A DNA stretch of 64,000 nucleotides, taken from the NCBI RefSeq assembly GCF_016086655.4, contig NC_052134.2, positions 11,160,001 to 11,224,000 on the forward strand, read 5' to 3'. This DNA comes from Lepeophtheirus salmonis. Its lineage: Eukaryota > Arthropoda > Copepoda > Siphonostomatoida > Caligidae. Shown here one piece after another: positions 48,185 through 58,375 of the stretch. A model generated the notes under the pieces. The model saw only the letters and a program-made list of their open reading frames with translations. It searched no databases and was not told the origin of the DNA. A program made the translations under genes and the position numbers. The stretch's first letter is position 1. The number at the start of each line of letters is the position of its first letter.

Positions 48185-49196
48185 CAGGGTGTGCAAGCTA
48201 TCTGTGACGTATTTTTATTTTTTTCAAATGAGATTTTCATCTCCAATCCGTTCTGATTTAAAAATAAAATCAGAAAGCCTGATAGAATTTGATTTATTTA
48301 TTTTATCAAATCACCTCCAGACGTAATTAAAGTCCCTTAACGAGTCTAAATGCGTAAGCAGGCCTTCATCACTTGTTCCCATTCGAATACTGGAGTTCTT
48401 TCTTGATTCAACTGATAAGTTCACCTTTGGTCTTGAAGGGGGTTAAGTTTAGTTGTCATTACATCCCACCCTAAACAAAACAAAAATCCATGGATTCAGA
48501 TTTGGCTAAATAAAGTCGTTAAAGTTATCTTGGAGCCATTTAATACATTTTTTCGAGGTGTGACAGGGAGCCAAGTTGGGCCTACCGTCTGTAAGGCCTT
48601 CAATTGGGAACCACTGGCGACCCTGAGGCGTGTAAGGAACAAATGTGGAGGCATGATGTGGCCATTGAAGCACATAAACACAATCATCATAATGTTTGCT
48701 GGGCCGTTGTATCAAAGTTGCACTTAGAGACCTCAATTTCCGTCCTACACATAAGAACAAACGTTTCACTAAATCCAAAGTTCGAACAATTGTTTTGTAT
48801 TGTTGTTCTTAGTGAGGATCCCAGGAAAAGATGTTAAAAATATGTATTTATGCTAGTCATTAAAGCAAAGGTGCTGATTTTGCTTAAAACATGTAAATAA
48901 AGTGCACATTGTTTCAACTCTTTCTGGAAGCTTTAAAAGCTTATTGTATAATTAAGTTTTTTTACCTTATGGGCTTGTATTTTAATTTTAGGTCAAATAT
49001 TTTTTTTTGTATACGTATTCAATCAAGGGCTTTGGGCCTTTTCCAAATATTACAAATTTGTAAATTGAGTACATTTTTGGCTATCTGTTGTAAGTTTGAA
49101 AAAGCTATCTGACAGAAATAAAATCCGTTATATAAGTTCCTGCGTTTGTCCAAGAGAGTGCACCAAAGTGGCGTCATAAATAGCAAGCGCACCCAT
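48185..49196 (-). mobile_element. CAGGGTGTG-family Tc1/mariner-type element, copy 2
   Basis: The left end CAGGGTGTGCAAGCTATCTG, flanked by TA at 48183-48184, matches the 3714 element over more than 20 bp. The right subterminal block GTTTGTCCAAGAGAGTGCAC and the end CACCCAT match the right end of that copy (GTTTGCCCAAGAGAGCACCC ... CACCCTG). The minus strand contains core transposase remnants. 48496-48690 has 'FMCFNGHIMPPHLFLTRLRV' (the VMVWGxVSNxGxVMPPHFF segment) and 'ALQTVGPTW'. 48506-48778 has 'CHTSKKCIKWLQDNFNDFI' (the segment after the second Asp). Two frames alternate. About 1010 bp long, it is the longer of the two family members here. Confidence 0.82.
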
Positions 49197-49639
49197 ATAA
49201 TTATGTTAGTGAAGAGAATAGAGTATTAATATTGACTATTTTTCACACACTTACTACATCATCATATTCTGTTGTTTTTATTTATTTTTCATGTTAAAGC
49301 TCAATATACCTCTCATATTTCTATAATTAGGATTATCATATTATTTTCTTCAAGATTTTTATGGGGGAAAGTGTTTTACACAGGAAAACATATAGGAGGG
49401 AAATTTTGTACAAATAAATTGAAGACAATAATTGGTTATATCTATGAGTGCAGGATCCATAATTCATCTCAGTTTTTCTCTTTGTCATCTGGATTCTAAA
49501 ATATCTGGGATTATAGTAATTCCGGAGGATATTTTTCCCTTAAACAATCCCCTAATCAAAAGTAACACTTATACACAAGATGTAAAATTGTGTTTATGAT
49601 TATTTAGTGTTTTTATTGACTCTGTATCTTGTTTGAGCT
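49197..49639. other. Non-coding spacer
   Basis: Between the 48.2-kb transposon and the gypsy relic. A minus-strand continuation of the gypsy pol frame is visible to about 49620 and then fades. No integrase motif (HHCC or DDE) was found. Confidence 0.45.
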
Positions 49640-49730
49640 CGATATATTTCCATTTTTGGGCTGAAAAATGCTGAAAAACGCCACTCTTCTTTAGACTCTC
49701 TCTTATCTCTATGATGACCTATTTCTTGAT

Positions 49731-50280
49731 CTAATTCATCATCTTCTTCTGGTAATGATACGATGCTCTTGATAACGCATTTGTAATTTCATGGTTCTTC
49801 CCTTTCCTCAATTCTGTCTCAAACTGATACATCACTAACTTCAGTTTATATTTAATCATTCTAACATTTTCAAGCATATCTATTGTATAATTTTTAAGAA
49901 TAGAAACCAACAGCTTGTGATCTGTAATAACACCGAACATTGGTAATCCTGCCAAGAACACATGACATTTCTTGATTGCCCATAACAGACCTAAACATTT
50001 TAGTTCAATCATAGCATAACGAGTTTCTGCGTTCGACAAGAAACGAGATCCACATTGTACCAGTTTCTATCCTTCTTTATTCTTTTTTTCTCAATACAAA
50101 TCCCAAACCATAAAATTTTGAAGCATCACTTTCTATTCTCGTTTCCAACTTTGGATTGAACGGAACCAATATAGGTGGATATATTAATGAATTTTTTATC
50201 TTTTTCATAGCCATTCCATTATTTTTTGTCCATATGAATTCAACTTTAGAAGATAAAAGTTCTCTCAAAGAACTCACCAA
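49731..50280 (-). pseudogene. Gypsy pol: RNase H domain
   Basis: Two open pieces cover it. The first (50077-50280) ends with 'TRIESDASKFYGLGFVL', where the Asp of the DAS motif is the first catalytic RNase H residue, and begins with 'SSLRELLSSKVEFIWTKNN', the RT-RH connection. The second (49731-50039) starts 'MSNAETRYAMIELKCLGLLW', the ExxxLA-type segment carrying the catalytic Glu. It continues 'FGVITDHKLLVSIL' (TDHxxL with the next Asp) and ends 'RKGKNHEITNALSRA' (the NxxADALSR end, here with Thr-Asn in place of Ala-Asp). Key acidic residues are mostly present but the frame is broken at ~50050. Confidence 0.88.
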
Positions 50281-50299
50281 TTTACTAATCTTCGAAGAA

Positions 50300-51080
50300 A
50301 ATTGACTTAATTGATTTACTTATTTCATCAAACTTCTGAGATTTTTCCTTGATGACAGTTCTGGAAACTTTTTTAACGCACTCAATTTATCAGGATCAGC
50401 TTCAATTCTCTCTTGAGATATAAAATATCCACAAAACTTTACCCTAGGTTGTGCAAATGTAAACTTTTTTGGGATTTAATGTAATTTTCTTCTCACATCT
50501 TTTAAAATTCTTCGGACTTTTTGTGCATGATCTACAAAACTGTTTGAAACTGTCAAAATATCATCACCCACTTTGTACGTATCAGTCAAACAGTCTAAAG
50601 CTTCATCCCTTCGTAGACAATAAAAATCCCCTGTCGCAATAAATCACATTGGAACTCTATTGAAAATAATGTTCCTCTAGGTGTCATAGAACTCGTCAAT
50701 TTCCGAGATTTCCTTTATAACTCCATTTGCCAATATTCCTATTTTGCATCCATAACGGTAAAAAATTTAGATGTACCTGTTACACTTGACCCAATACCTC
50801 TTGGTGTCATTACAAGAAGAATTCGCATAGCCCTTTGATTATTAAATTTCTTCAGATCAACACACACTCGTACTTTCCCGTTAGATGTTGGAACAACCAC
50901 TAGAGGATGACACCACTCTACAGCCTTATCACCAACTTTGTTTATAATTCCCATTTTCTCCATGTTATCGATTTCTGTCTTTACTTCTTCTCTATACGCA
51001 TATGGAATTGTTCTTGTTGGATTAATCGCATAAGGATTGCAGTTTTCTTTGAAATGAATTTTCATAGGTTCTCCGCCCAT
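50300..51080 (-). pseudogene. Gypsy pol: reverse transcriptase domain
   Basis: The frame 50739-51080 begins at the RT N-terminus ('IPYAYREEVKTEIDNMEKMG'), then 'GIINKVGDKAVEWCHPLVVV' and 'GKVRVCVDLKKFN', the RVCxDLxxLN motif of block 2. It ends 'SKFFTVMDAK', block 3, with the first catalytic Asp (xxLDxxxGYxQ-type) intact. After frameshifts, the active-site loop reads 'VGDDIL' (DD codons at 50560-50565), a variant of YxDD with both Asp retained. Further on, 'KKFTFAQPRVKFCGYFISQE' and 'RIEADPDKLSAL' mark the palm/thumb region. Confidence 0.86.
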
Positions 51081-51369
51081 GGGTTTTAATTATTCTCCAT
51101 CATTAAACAACATCCTTAAATTCGTCCATCAATGCACGTTTAGTATCTTCAACAGAACGCTTATTATATCTCCTCAATTTGGATGGCGAAATTTTTTGGA
51201 ACTAATTGGAGTTCTTTACATACTCTTCGTGATAAGTATAACTCGGGAACACGTTCATATACTATTACTGTATCTTTCACAGCACTGTATTTATTGTAAA
51301 TGTAAGAAATATTTTATCAATGATCCTCAATTTTGATCCTTTAACACCAAAAAAAAATCTTGTGTACCA

Positions 51370-51480
51370 TTGTATTTCACTATTTTCTTCCATAAACACA
51401 ATTTTCTTATACTGTCTTCATTTATAACTGAGACTTCAGCTCCTGTATCAGGGATTGCTTTGATTTTCCTACAAATTTTT
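51370..51480 (-). pseudogene. Gypsy pol: aspartic protease
   Basis: The minus strand reads 'KIKAIPDTGAEVSVINEDSI' with the retropepsin D-T-G-A active site at 51438-51449. No other stretch in the window has this motif, and its position between zinc knuckles and RT is as expected. The domain is only partly open; downstream (towards 51350) the frame continues for about 25 codons. Confidence 0.82.
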
Positions 51481-51559
51481 TTTACAACTAACATCAAGAG
51501 AAATCATTCTCTTATCTTATAATTTCTCCAAACTATTCACTCGAATGACACTAATTTGA

Positions 51560-51917
51560 ATTATGTTTCTTTTGAATTTGCATACCCTTTTATAATGCCC
51601 TTTTCTCTGACAATTATTGTACTTTTTACCATATACTGAACATTTTTCCCCTTTTGATGGAAATCGTAACCACAATCTGAGCACTTCTTCAATTGAACTC
51701 CCTCTCTTTTTTAGTTTTTCTTCTCGATACTTGATATTAGATACAATGATTTTATCGAGAGAGCTTCTTCTTGAACTTTGCCTTTCTCTTCACTACGAAA
51801 AATTGATATAACTTTTGACAAAGACATTGTAGGTGATTTTGATAAAAGTAGTTTTCTAGTTTCTTCGCACTTGAATCCAAGTATTATTAGTGTAGATATC
51901 CAATCTTCAAATGCCAT
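51560..51917 (-). pseudogene. Gypsy gag: C-terminal capsid segment and CCHC knuckles
   Basis: The frame 51711-51917 ('EDWISTLIILGFKCEETRKL' then 'SKVISIFRSEEK') matches the gag segment preceding nucleocapsid in gypsy elements. A partial first box ('CSDCGYDFH') lies at 51657-51683. A second, complete knuckle follows at 51580-51612: 'CQRKGHYKRVC', C-X4-H-X4-C, preceded by 'CSVYGKKYNN'. One frameshift separates the boxes. Confidence 0.78.
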
Positions 51918-52345
51918 TTCTCTCAGTCTTGTATATTTGGCTTGACAACAAAGCGACGTCTAAAATGAATCAAAATTTTCATTCTCCTCTTGTTTTTTTT
52001 CCCGCTAATTTGACTCGTTCTAAAGTCAAATTTGTCTGATTTCGTAATTAAACTCAAATTTCTTCCATAATATCTTTCACCATCTTACCGTTGTCTTCTG
52101 TTTCAATAGACATTGCACGCTCTATTTTATTAAGCATATCTGGATTGTAAATGATTTAAACACTCCTTACTTTTTAATATCATCTTGGTCACTAATTTCC
52201 ATTAACATCACGTAATTTTTCCATAATTATTTCCAATTAATACAATCTTGATATTCTATACCATCATCTAATTGAGGTGGTGGATTTATGTGAATTTTGA
52301 ATTCTCGTTGTATCTCTTGATTTTAACCATGGCCATTATGATTAC

Positions 52346-52555
52346 TCATATTTTTTTCCATGATTGACGATGTTCTTCGTCACTTCTGATGATGTGGTCC
52401 CGTGTTCGTTTCTGTTCTTCTATAAGCATTTTAACCAATATTATTGTTAAATCTTCCTGTTGATGTTCGACATTTGTTCTAACATTTTCCTCCATTCTTC
52501 TGATTCGATCTTTTAATGCTTCGTTTTCTATTTTCAATTCGTTTTTAGTAGACAT
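52346..52555 (-). pseudogene. Gypsy gag N-terminus (coiled coil)
   Basis: A frame starting ATG at 52553-52555 encodes 69 residues: 'MSTKNELKIENEALKDRIRR' then a strongly charged helical stretch with heptad-like Leu/Ile/Val spacing, then 'EEQKRTRDHIIRSDEEHRQS'. This suits the N-terminal coiled coil of gypsy gag proteins. It is the first ATG in the correct order relative to the downstream gag, so it is the likely gag start. The frame is interrupted after 'SWKKI'. Confidence 0.6.
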
Positions 52556-52989
52556 CTTGCGTTATAACTTATCCATGCAATTTATGATCGTCCCTTTTAA
52601 TTAAATAATAACTTAATTTAATTTTCTTTCTTCAGGGTTCCGCGTATTCTCTATATTAAGATAACTCAAAAAACAATTCTTTGTTGATATTCGATGTTTT
52701 TCATGAGCACATTCATATTACCTACTCATTCAATACTTAGACATTCTCTTCTCAAGAATACAATAATAATAATCACAACTTGAGACATAAATGGTGGGTA
52801 TTTGATAGGTATAATGTAATCTCCATCATATGGAAAAGTTCGTTCAAATGCTTATAAAAATATTCAGAGATAGGAACAGTAAAAAATGAAGGCTTCTTTA
52901 AGGGCCAACAAGTGAGGGTGATAGATGAAGCAAAGAGTTTGAAAAGGAAAGTAACAAAAACTTGGATTATAGTTCATCCTACATTACGA
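52556..52989. other. 5' flank of the gypsy relic
   Basis: This should hold the leader and 5' LTR of the minus-strand element, but no tRNA-complementary primer site or repeated LTR could be confirmed. A TTTTTCATGAGCACATTC block at 52696-52713 resembles the TTTTTATGAGCACAAGC tail of dispersed repeat R (63255). Confidence 0.4.
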
Positions 52990-53400
52990 GAATTAAATAT
53001 TAAAAAGAATGGTGGAAATATGCATAAAGAATCTGAAGTGGAATTTCCCAAAAAGCACAGTTTCGTTTAAGTTTAATAAGTACGTAAGGAAGATACTGAA
53101 ACGGGAATGGATAGAAGCCACAACTTGTCGACAAGAAAAATTCTTTTAGGAGGGGTCTAGTTCGGAATGGAAACTTTTTTAACAGAAGAGTAGCACTAAA
53201 AATCGTAATTGGCTTCATTACAGGGCATATTCCCTTAAGAAAGAATTGAAAAATTATGGCAATATTGGAGGATACATCATGCAGAAGACTATGTGTAGAG
53301 ACAATGGAGACTCCTATTAATTTATGGGCAGAGTTTGATGCCCTACAAAATATAAGGAGGAGAATATGTAGAACTCGGCAAAACAAAATAAAATCTTAGT
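52990..53400 (+). pseudogene. LINE 3' end (+ strand), RNase H-type LINE tail
   Basis: Near 53195-53245 the + strand reads 'IGFITGHIPLRK', the TGHxxLxxHL-type motif found after RNase H in jockey/I-like LINEs. In the next frame 'ILEDTSCRRLCVETMETPIN' follows, corresponding to EDPxCRRC...EETPxHLL; one inserted residue breaks the CxxC and His is replaced by Asn. Then 'DALQNIRRRICRTRQNK' and a stop near 53398. The upstream RNase H and RT are not recognised. The minus-strand 128-codon frame 53000-53386 is antisense to it. Confidence 0.6.
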
Positions 53401-54511
53401 CTTCATTGATGCAGACTCTTTATTTTAATGACATTTTTAAATCGGTGCTGTTTCAGGGGCTTACATTGGTTTAATAAATATTTGTTGCAGCAAATGTAAT
53501 TTTGATAGATACAAATATGTCTGAGTTTTAGGGGTATATGTAAACGAGTTGCCATATTTAATTGGGGTTTTCGTGGCTTTATAGGGAGATGTCCTTGCCG
53601 CCTTCGTACCATCAAGGTGTGTATTATGAATCAGCTCAAGAAAAAAAATGTCCTGACAAACCAGGGAGTACTTGAACACATTTTTAAACCTCGTCCAATG
53701 TAATATTAATTTTTTACAGTATTAATTAAACTTCTTTTTTAATACAATTTGAACTAAACGCCTGCAAGATTGAATTCCTTTATACTATGCTTCCTGTATA
53801 CTATGACTCAATTTTATACTTTACACTGTATTGGTATATTATGTACATCAGGAAGTACTGTATGCTGCACAACCTTTGACGATTTTTCTTACATTCGTGA
53901 AACATATGATAAGCTTGGCTTTATTAATTTGATAACTTAATAATAATAATAAAACCTAATGATGTCACAAAATAAATTTGTTACATTTTTTTAAGGGCTG
54001 ACTTGAGGAACTTGAGTGGACCACAATGTTAAAATAAAAAAAGGTTGAAAAAATCACTACTAACGGATCAATACTCTACAAAAAATATTCCTTCATTTTT
54101 AATTGAGATGTTTTTCGATTAACTTATTCTGGTTTCTGATGATTGATTAGATTTATTAATCATAATAAAATCCCAAAACATATGAATTTGATTCATCATT
54201 AAATTTATGGCCAAATTTTGCACCATGCAGTGCATTCAATTAGTATAGAAATGAATATATAATAAAAGATAGACTATTGTACATGCTAATTTAGTGTTGT
54301 TGTCGGGTGTTACTCGAACTTTAAACGAACTTAACTTTACTAAAGCAATCCATTTCTAAAAATTATATTAATTAAACAGAAATATATTTATTTCTACAAA
54401 AAATAAATATGATTTTTTCTTATTTAAAGAACAATGACCTCATTGACTTATTGACCAAATTGGGAGCTACAAATTTTTTTTCATTAATATAAAGAAGATA
54501 GTGAATTATTT
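53401..54511. other. Non-coding; one unassigned minus-strand frame
   Basis: Minus-strand frames 53403-53615 and 53461-53679 overlap in different phases. The second reads 'IHNTHLDGTKAARTSPYKAT', unusual composition for this DNA, but I do not recognise it. The rest is AT-rich without features. Confidence 0.35.
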
Positions 54512-54915
54512 AGTGTTCCATCAAAAACTGAACACTTTGAATTTTAAACTTTAACAATATATAATCTATTAATCAACAATAGAATTTTAACAAAATTAAT
54601 TCTATCAATAGATATATGTATAAGCTCTCTTAATCATTAATGGGTGCCCCTTAGCGGCAATTATGACTTCCAGGTGGTGGTGGAATGATTTGCACCCACT
54701 GCGGATGTAATCCTTTGTCATACAGTTTTGATGTTCAACTTATTTTTTGGTAAAGTAAATTTCAATGTCGGACAAAATATTGATACAGATTGGGCTAAAT
54801 ATAAGAATTAAATTGTCTGGCTAATATAAAATACCTCTTTGCACTCCTTTTCATTATTGCAAATTTTATAGATTTGTTCATTATCAAAAAGTTCAGTATT
54901 TTACCTATCACACTG
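54512..54915 (-). mobile_element. Internally deleted family A element (404 bp)
   Basis: The left end AGTGTTCCATCAAAAACTGA and the complement of the right end, CAGTGTGATAGGTAAAATAC followed by TGAAC, are an imperfect inverted repeat of about 28 bp; TA follows the right end (54916-54917). The left half matches the 3' regions of the family A copies at 41710 and 32282 (TCTTAATCATTAATGG, TTAGCGGCAATTATGACTTC). After about 200 bp the coding region is lost, so this is a MITE-like deletion derivative that retains both termini. Confidence 0.8.
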
Positions 54916-54917
54916 TA

Positions 54918-55415
54918 TATAAGCTCATTCAAAGTCATTAGAAGAAAATGAAAATCAAGAGTTATCTTCTAAGATAACCCATTTAATGTAATTATTGATT
55001 AATGTTATTGATCAAAAATATTCACTTCAATTCAGTGCGCAAAAAACCTAATTTGGGCCCTGTCCCAAAAATTATTATACATTCTGTATTTTTATAAATG
55101 ATAGATATAAAAAAGTAGTAAAAAAAATGCCAGGAAAACAAAAGGAAGTTTTAATACTGTATCTTTATAATATCTTTTATCAATGTATCCTGCACCATAA
55201 TAAAAAAAAAGTGTTTTTAGCCTCTATAAAAATGTACAAACATTCAAGTGTTCTTTTTTCTCCTAAAAGATATGTCTATTCTTAAATAATATGTACATAT
55301 ATAAAAGCTCCTCTCTTAATTCATAGTCTACAAATCCTCTGATAAATAAAATAAATTAAATAGTATGTGAATCTTTATTATATATCTTTAAGTACTACTT
55401 AGCATTAGTGGGTAG
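54918..55415. other. Non-coding, no feature seen
   Basis: AT-rich spacer with no recognised element. Confidence 0.5.
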
Positions 55416-55930
55416 CTAGTCCTTTTTTTTGGGGGGCGGCTTGATCCCCTTTATGTTCTTAGCAAATATCAGGGTGCAATGGCTATTGACGACCGTAAAA
55501 CAGGAAGTTGCATCTACTTCGAAACGTTGCAGTATTGACTCGACTTTGATATCATCTTGACTCACAAGGGAGCCAACGTAACTTGGTTTTCGAGGTAAAG
55601 ACCAATTTTGAAGTTGAACATAATTCCCTTCAGCACCATCAAGAACTACAAACGAGTTTGGACGGAATACTTGAAGATATTTGTTATTTTGATGAGTTTT
55701 GATGTGAAGAGAGCAAGGGAAAAATGCCATAATGACGTGCATGGGGACGATATTGTATATCCAGTCCAGAATATCATTCAATAATCCTAAACTCTCCATG
55801 ACATAGATCTAGAGATTCGGATATCATACTTTTGAGTGACAAAGGTGGTCTAAGAGGAAATCCATTACAAGTCCAACTCGCATTGTAGAGGCCAGTTTAT
55901 GAGCCAGAAGAAGCTGCTCAATTAGTTTAA
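55416..55930 (-). pseudogene. Unassigned coding-like sequence, 127-codon frame with upstream extension
   Basis: The minus frame from ATG at 55797-55799 to the stop at 55416 encodes 127 residues of normal, non-repetitive composition ('FFPCSLHIKTHQNNKYLQVF', 'RPNSFVVLDGAEGNYVQLQN', 'FEVDATSCFTVVNSHCTLIF'), ending 'GIKPPPKKKD'. Upstream in the same frame, after only two stops (near 55806 and 55821), about 36 further codons look coding-like ('EQLLLAHKLASTMRVGLVMD'). That pattern suggests an older, longer frame that has begun to decay, or an exon. No domain, signal peptide or transposase motif is recognised. GC content is higher than in the flanks. Confidence 0.45.
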
Positions 55931-57654
55931 GCCTACTTCATTGACTTTTTTTTTTTTGTTGGGCTGGCTGAGAGGGACAATAATATGTCCACCCAAAGCA
56001 TTAGTAGTTTTTCATAACTTTAGTCATTCAGTAAGATTGTTTTTTTCATTTTTTCGAAAATTAAAAATGAGCTATTTTTATAAGTTTTTCGCATGAATAA
56101 TCCAAAAAGTATGTTTTGAAAACATTCAAACAACTTTTAGATACAAGAATTTTAGTTTGACAGTATGTTTAACAGTGTTATTTGTATGTACTTTCAAAGA
56201 TAGGCTTTATACATAATTATAAGATATAATTCAATATTAAAAATTAATGTTTTTGTAATAAAAGATTAAAATAAAAATGATTGTTTATGTTTATGTCAAA
56301 AGTTATTTAGTTATTATGAAAATATATTCAATTTATTATATTCATACAAATAGATTGAAATATTCTTAGTTATTACATCATTTTGTATGTAATTATGAAT
56401 TTGTAGCCCTCGGCTTCAAATCATCTTAGAAGTCATTTTTTAACAAAACTTGCTCATTCTAAATTAGCATAGCAATATTTTTTAATTAAACAATATTTTT
56501 TGAATTATTTTATAAAACTTGGCTATAAAGGTTTTTTACCTAAAAAAGTGAAGTAATAAAAAAATTCATTAAGGTTAAATTAATCAAAATTGACACCTTT
56601 TTTTTTGTTAATCTAAGTAAAAACACGTAATTGCCAATTTATCAATACGCAGATGAACAGACAGATTGTCAAAAAAGCTACATTTTATTCAACACTAGAA
56701 CGATTATGGTATCATTTTTGATCTCTGTTTGGGATTCAATTGAATATTTTGAAAAACTTCTTGATTGTATTTGCTCAGAAGTTCTTGAATTTTCATAAAT
56801 CATTTAATTAATCACAAAAAAAAAAAAATCAAATTATCAAATGATTGTTTGATATAGTGAACACTAACTAGACAGACTTGGGTATCATATTTGATATCTA
56901 ATTATTTCAAAAAATTCAAACTTCAAATTTGTTCTTTATATGTATATGCACAAGGTCAAGTAAGCTCAGACATGAACATGCAAAAACTCTAGAAACAAAA
57001 AGTTTGTTCTTTTCTTGTATAAATATAACTTATATTTTCCTGACTTAACCATTCTGATTCCACCTTTTATTGTCAAAGAAAAATAACCCATTGATGAAAT
57101 GATATATTATCTTGTGTCAATATCATACTCTAATTCAAAAGGTGATTATTTTGAATTTGAATCCGATGAAAAATATATCCAACCACCTCAATCAAGTACA
57201 TCTGATTTTGATCACTAGCCTTTCGTTTTGTAATTTTGAAAACCTTTATTATTTTGTTAGAAGTTATTTGTATTTGTTTACGACTAATTAGTATATTTAG
57301 CATTTCAAAAAATGCTAAGATACAATCAAGTGACGGCTCAATTTCCACCTTTTGAGCAATATAAATCAAACGAATTATTAGGGGAATCATTGTTTATTCG
57401 GAAATAAAAGTACAATCTGACAGAATAAAATAAGAAATTGAAAGAGTTCAGCCCTTTTAAAATAAGAAAACATTTTTGAAGAAAGTTCTCGGTCCGTCTT
57501 CATTTCCAAAACGTAACATCATTATAGTAAAATATTATCAGTTTTTGAACTATTAATCGATAATTATATATAATTGATCACATTGTACAATATACAATAG
57601 TTGAAAGTCGTTCCAAACTTTCGACTGATATATGAAAAACTAGAAATTATCTAA
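55931..57654. other. Non-coding, AT-rich
   Basis: No supported features. The minus frame 57130-57390 (86 codons) is Ile/Lys/Asn-rich and likely compositional. Confidence 0.45.
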
Positions 57655-58375
57655 TTAATTGCTATACTGTATGGGTAGAGGAATCTTTGACAAAAGACAG
57701 CCGAATGAAGTAATGTTGTCAATAAACTTGGGGATCAATCTCTTTTGGTATAATATGACTTACGACAGATTTAAGGAATGATTGAGATCTATCCTTTTTG
57801 ATATTTGTTTCACAAGATAACAAAGACTCCAAAACGACAAGTTTGACCTGGAATTCAACGTAATTGGATTTAATTTACGAAAATTGTAAGTTAGCGAACA
57901 GGTCAGGTAAAAATATTAATATTCATGAGAAGCTATCCACAACAAAATCTAAATATCTATTTTCTCAATATTTTGTTAAGAAGGCTGATAAATTTGATAT
58001 TAAATTTTGATTAGCAGTATTTTAGGAACTATGAACCTTTCTTACAAAGAATTACTTCTTGAACAAAAGGCTACTAAATTAAAGATTTTCTTGGAAATAG
58101 TGGTTAAAGATTGACTTCCCTTACAAAAAAGAACAAAAATATATTAATATTGATCTCTATTCAAAAAATATGTGTGAAAGTTTTAGATGGACAAAAAATT
58201 TAAGCAGAATCAATTCAGTATTATAATAATACTAAATATACAGTTGATATTCTAGATCAAATGACAAGACTTTATTCAAGCAAAATGTCTTTTCACCGAT
58301 GGCATCTTCAAGTTTTTTATAATATTTGGATTTTGCAAGTATAAATGTTGTTATCTAGTATGGAGAACGGACACG
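57655..58375 (+). pseudogene. piggyBac transposase relic
   Basis: Four ordered + strand blocks match the piggyBac DDE domain. (1) Near 57765-57800, 'YDRFKE' and 'LRSILFDICF' correspond to the RF.E..R.LRFD segment. (2) 57912-58010, 'NINIHEKLSTTKSKYLFSQY', then 'KKADKFDIKF', a stop in place of Trp, then 'LAV', correspond to the TVDEKL...PTKSR..F.QYMPxKPxKFGIKxW block. (3) 58022-58080, 'ILGTMNLSYKELLLEQKATK' corresponds to the xGTxxxxRKELP block. (4) 58215-58340, 'YYNNTKYTVDILDQMTRLYS', then 'HRWHLQVFYNIW', correspond to NxTKxGVDxLDQM...RWP..xFYN. The first catalytic Asp is His (57924-57926); the segment with the second is deleted between blocks 2 and 3; the third (58246-58248) is intact. It is inactive. 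Confidence 0.85.

Larger units (their letters stand above)
49640..52555 (-). mobile_element. Gypsy-type LTR retrotransposon relic, minus strand
   Basis: On the minus strand the order is gag start (52555), gag capsid-like segment, paired zinc knuckles, aspartic protease, reverse transcriptase and RNase H, ending near 49640. PR-RT-RH order is that of Ty3/gypsy (Metaviridae-like) elements. The reading is broken by at least six frameshifts or stops. The integrase and both LTRs are not seen: after RNase H the frame fades, and I found no long direct repeat bracketing 49-53 kb. It is a truncated fossil. The clade within gypsy is uncertain, though the gag and zinc-knuckle style suggests a Mag-like lineage (inference). 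Confidence 0.88.

Noticed and set aside
53000..53386. 128-codon minus-strand frame with hydrophobic stretches
   Set aside because: The + strand of the same DNA carries LINE-type motifs (TGHIPLRK, then SCRRLC...ETP), so the minus frame is most likely a shadow.
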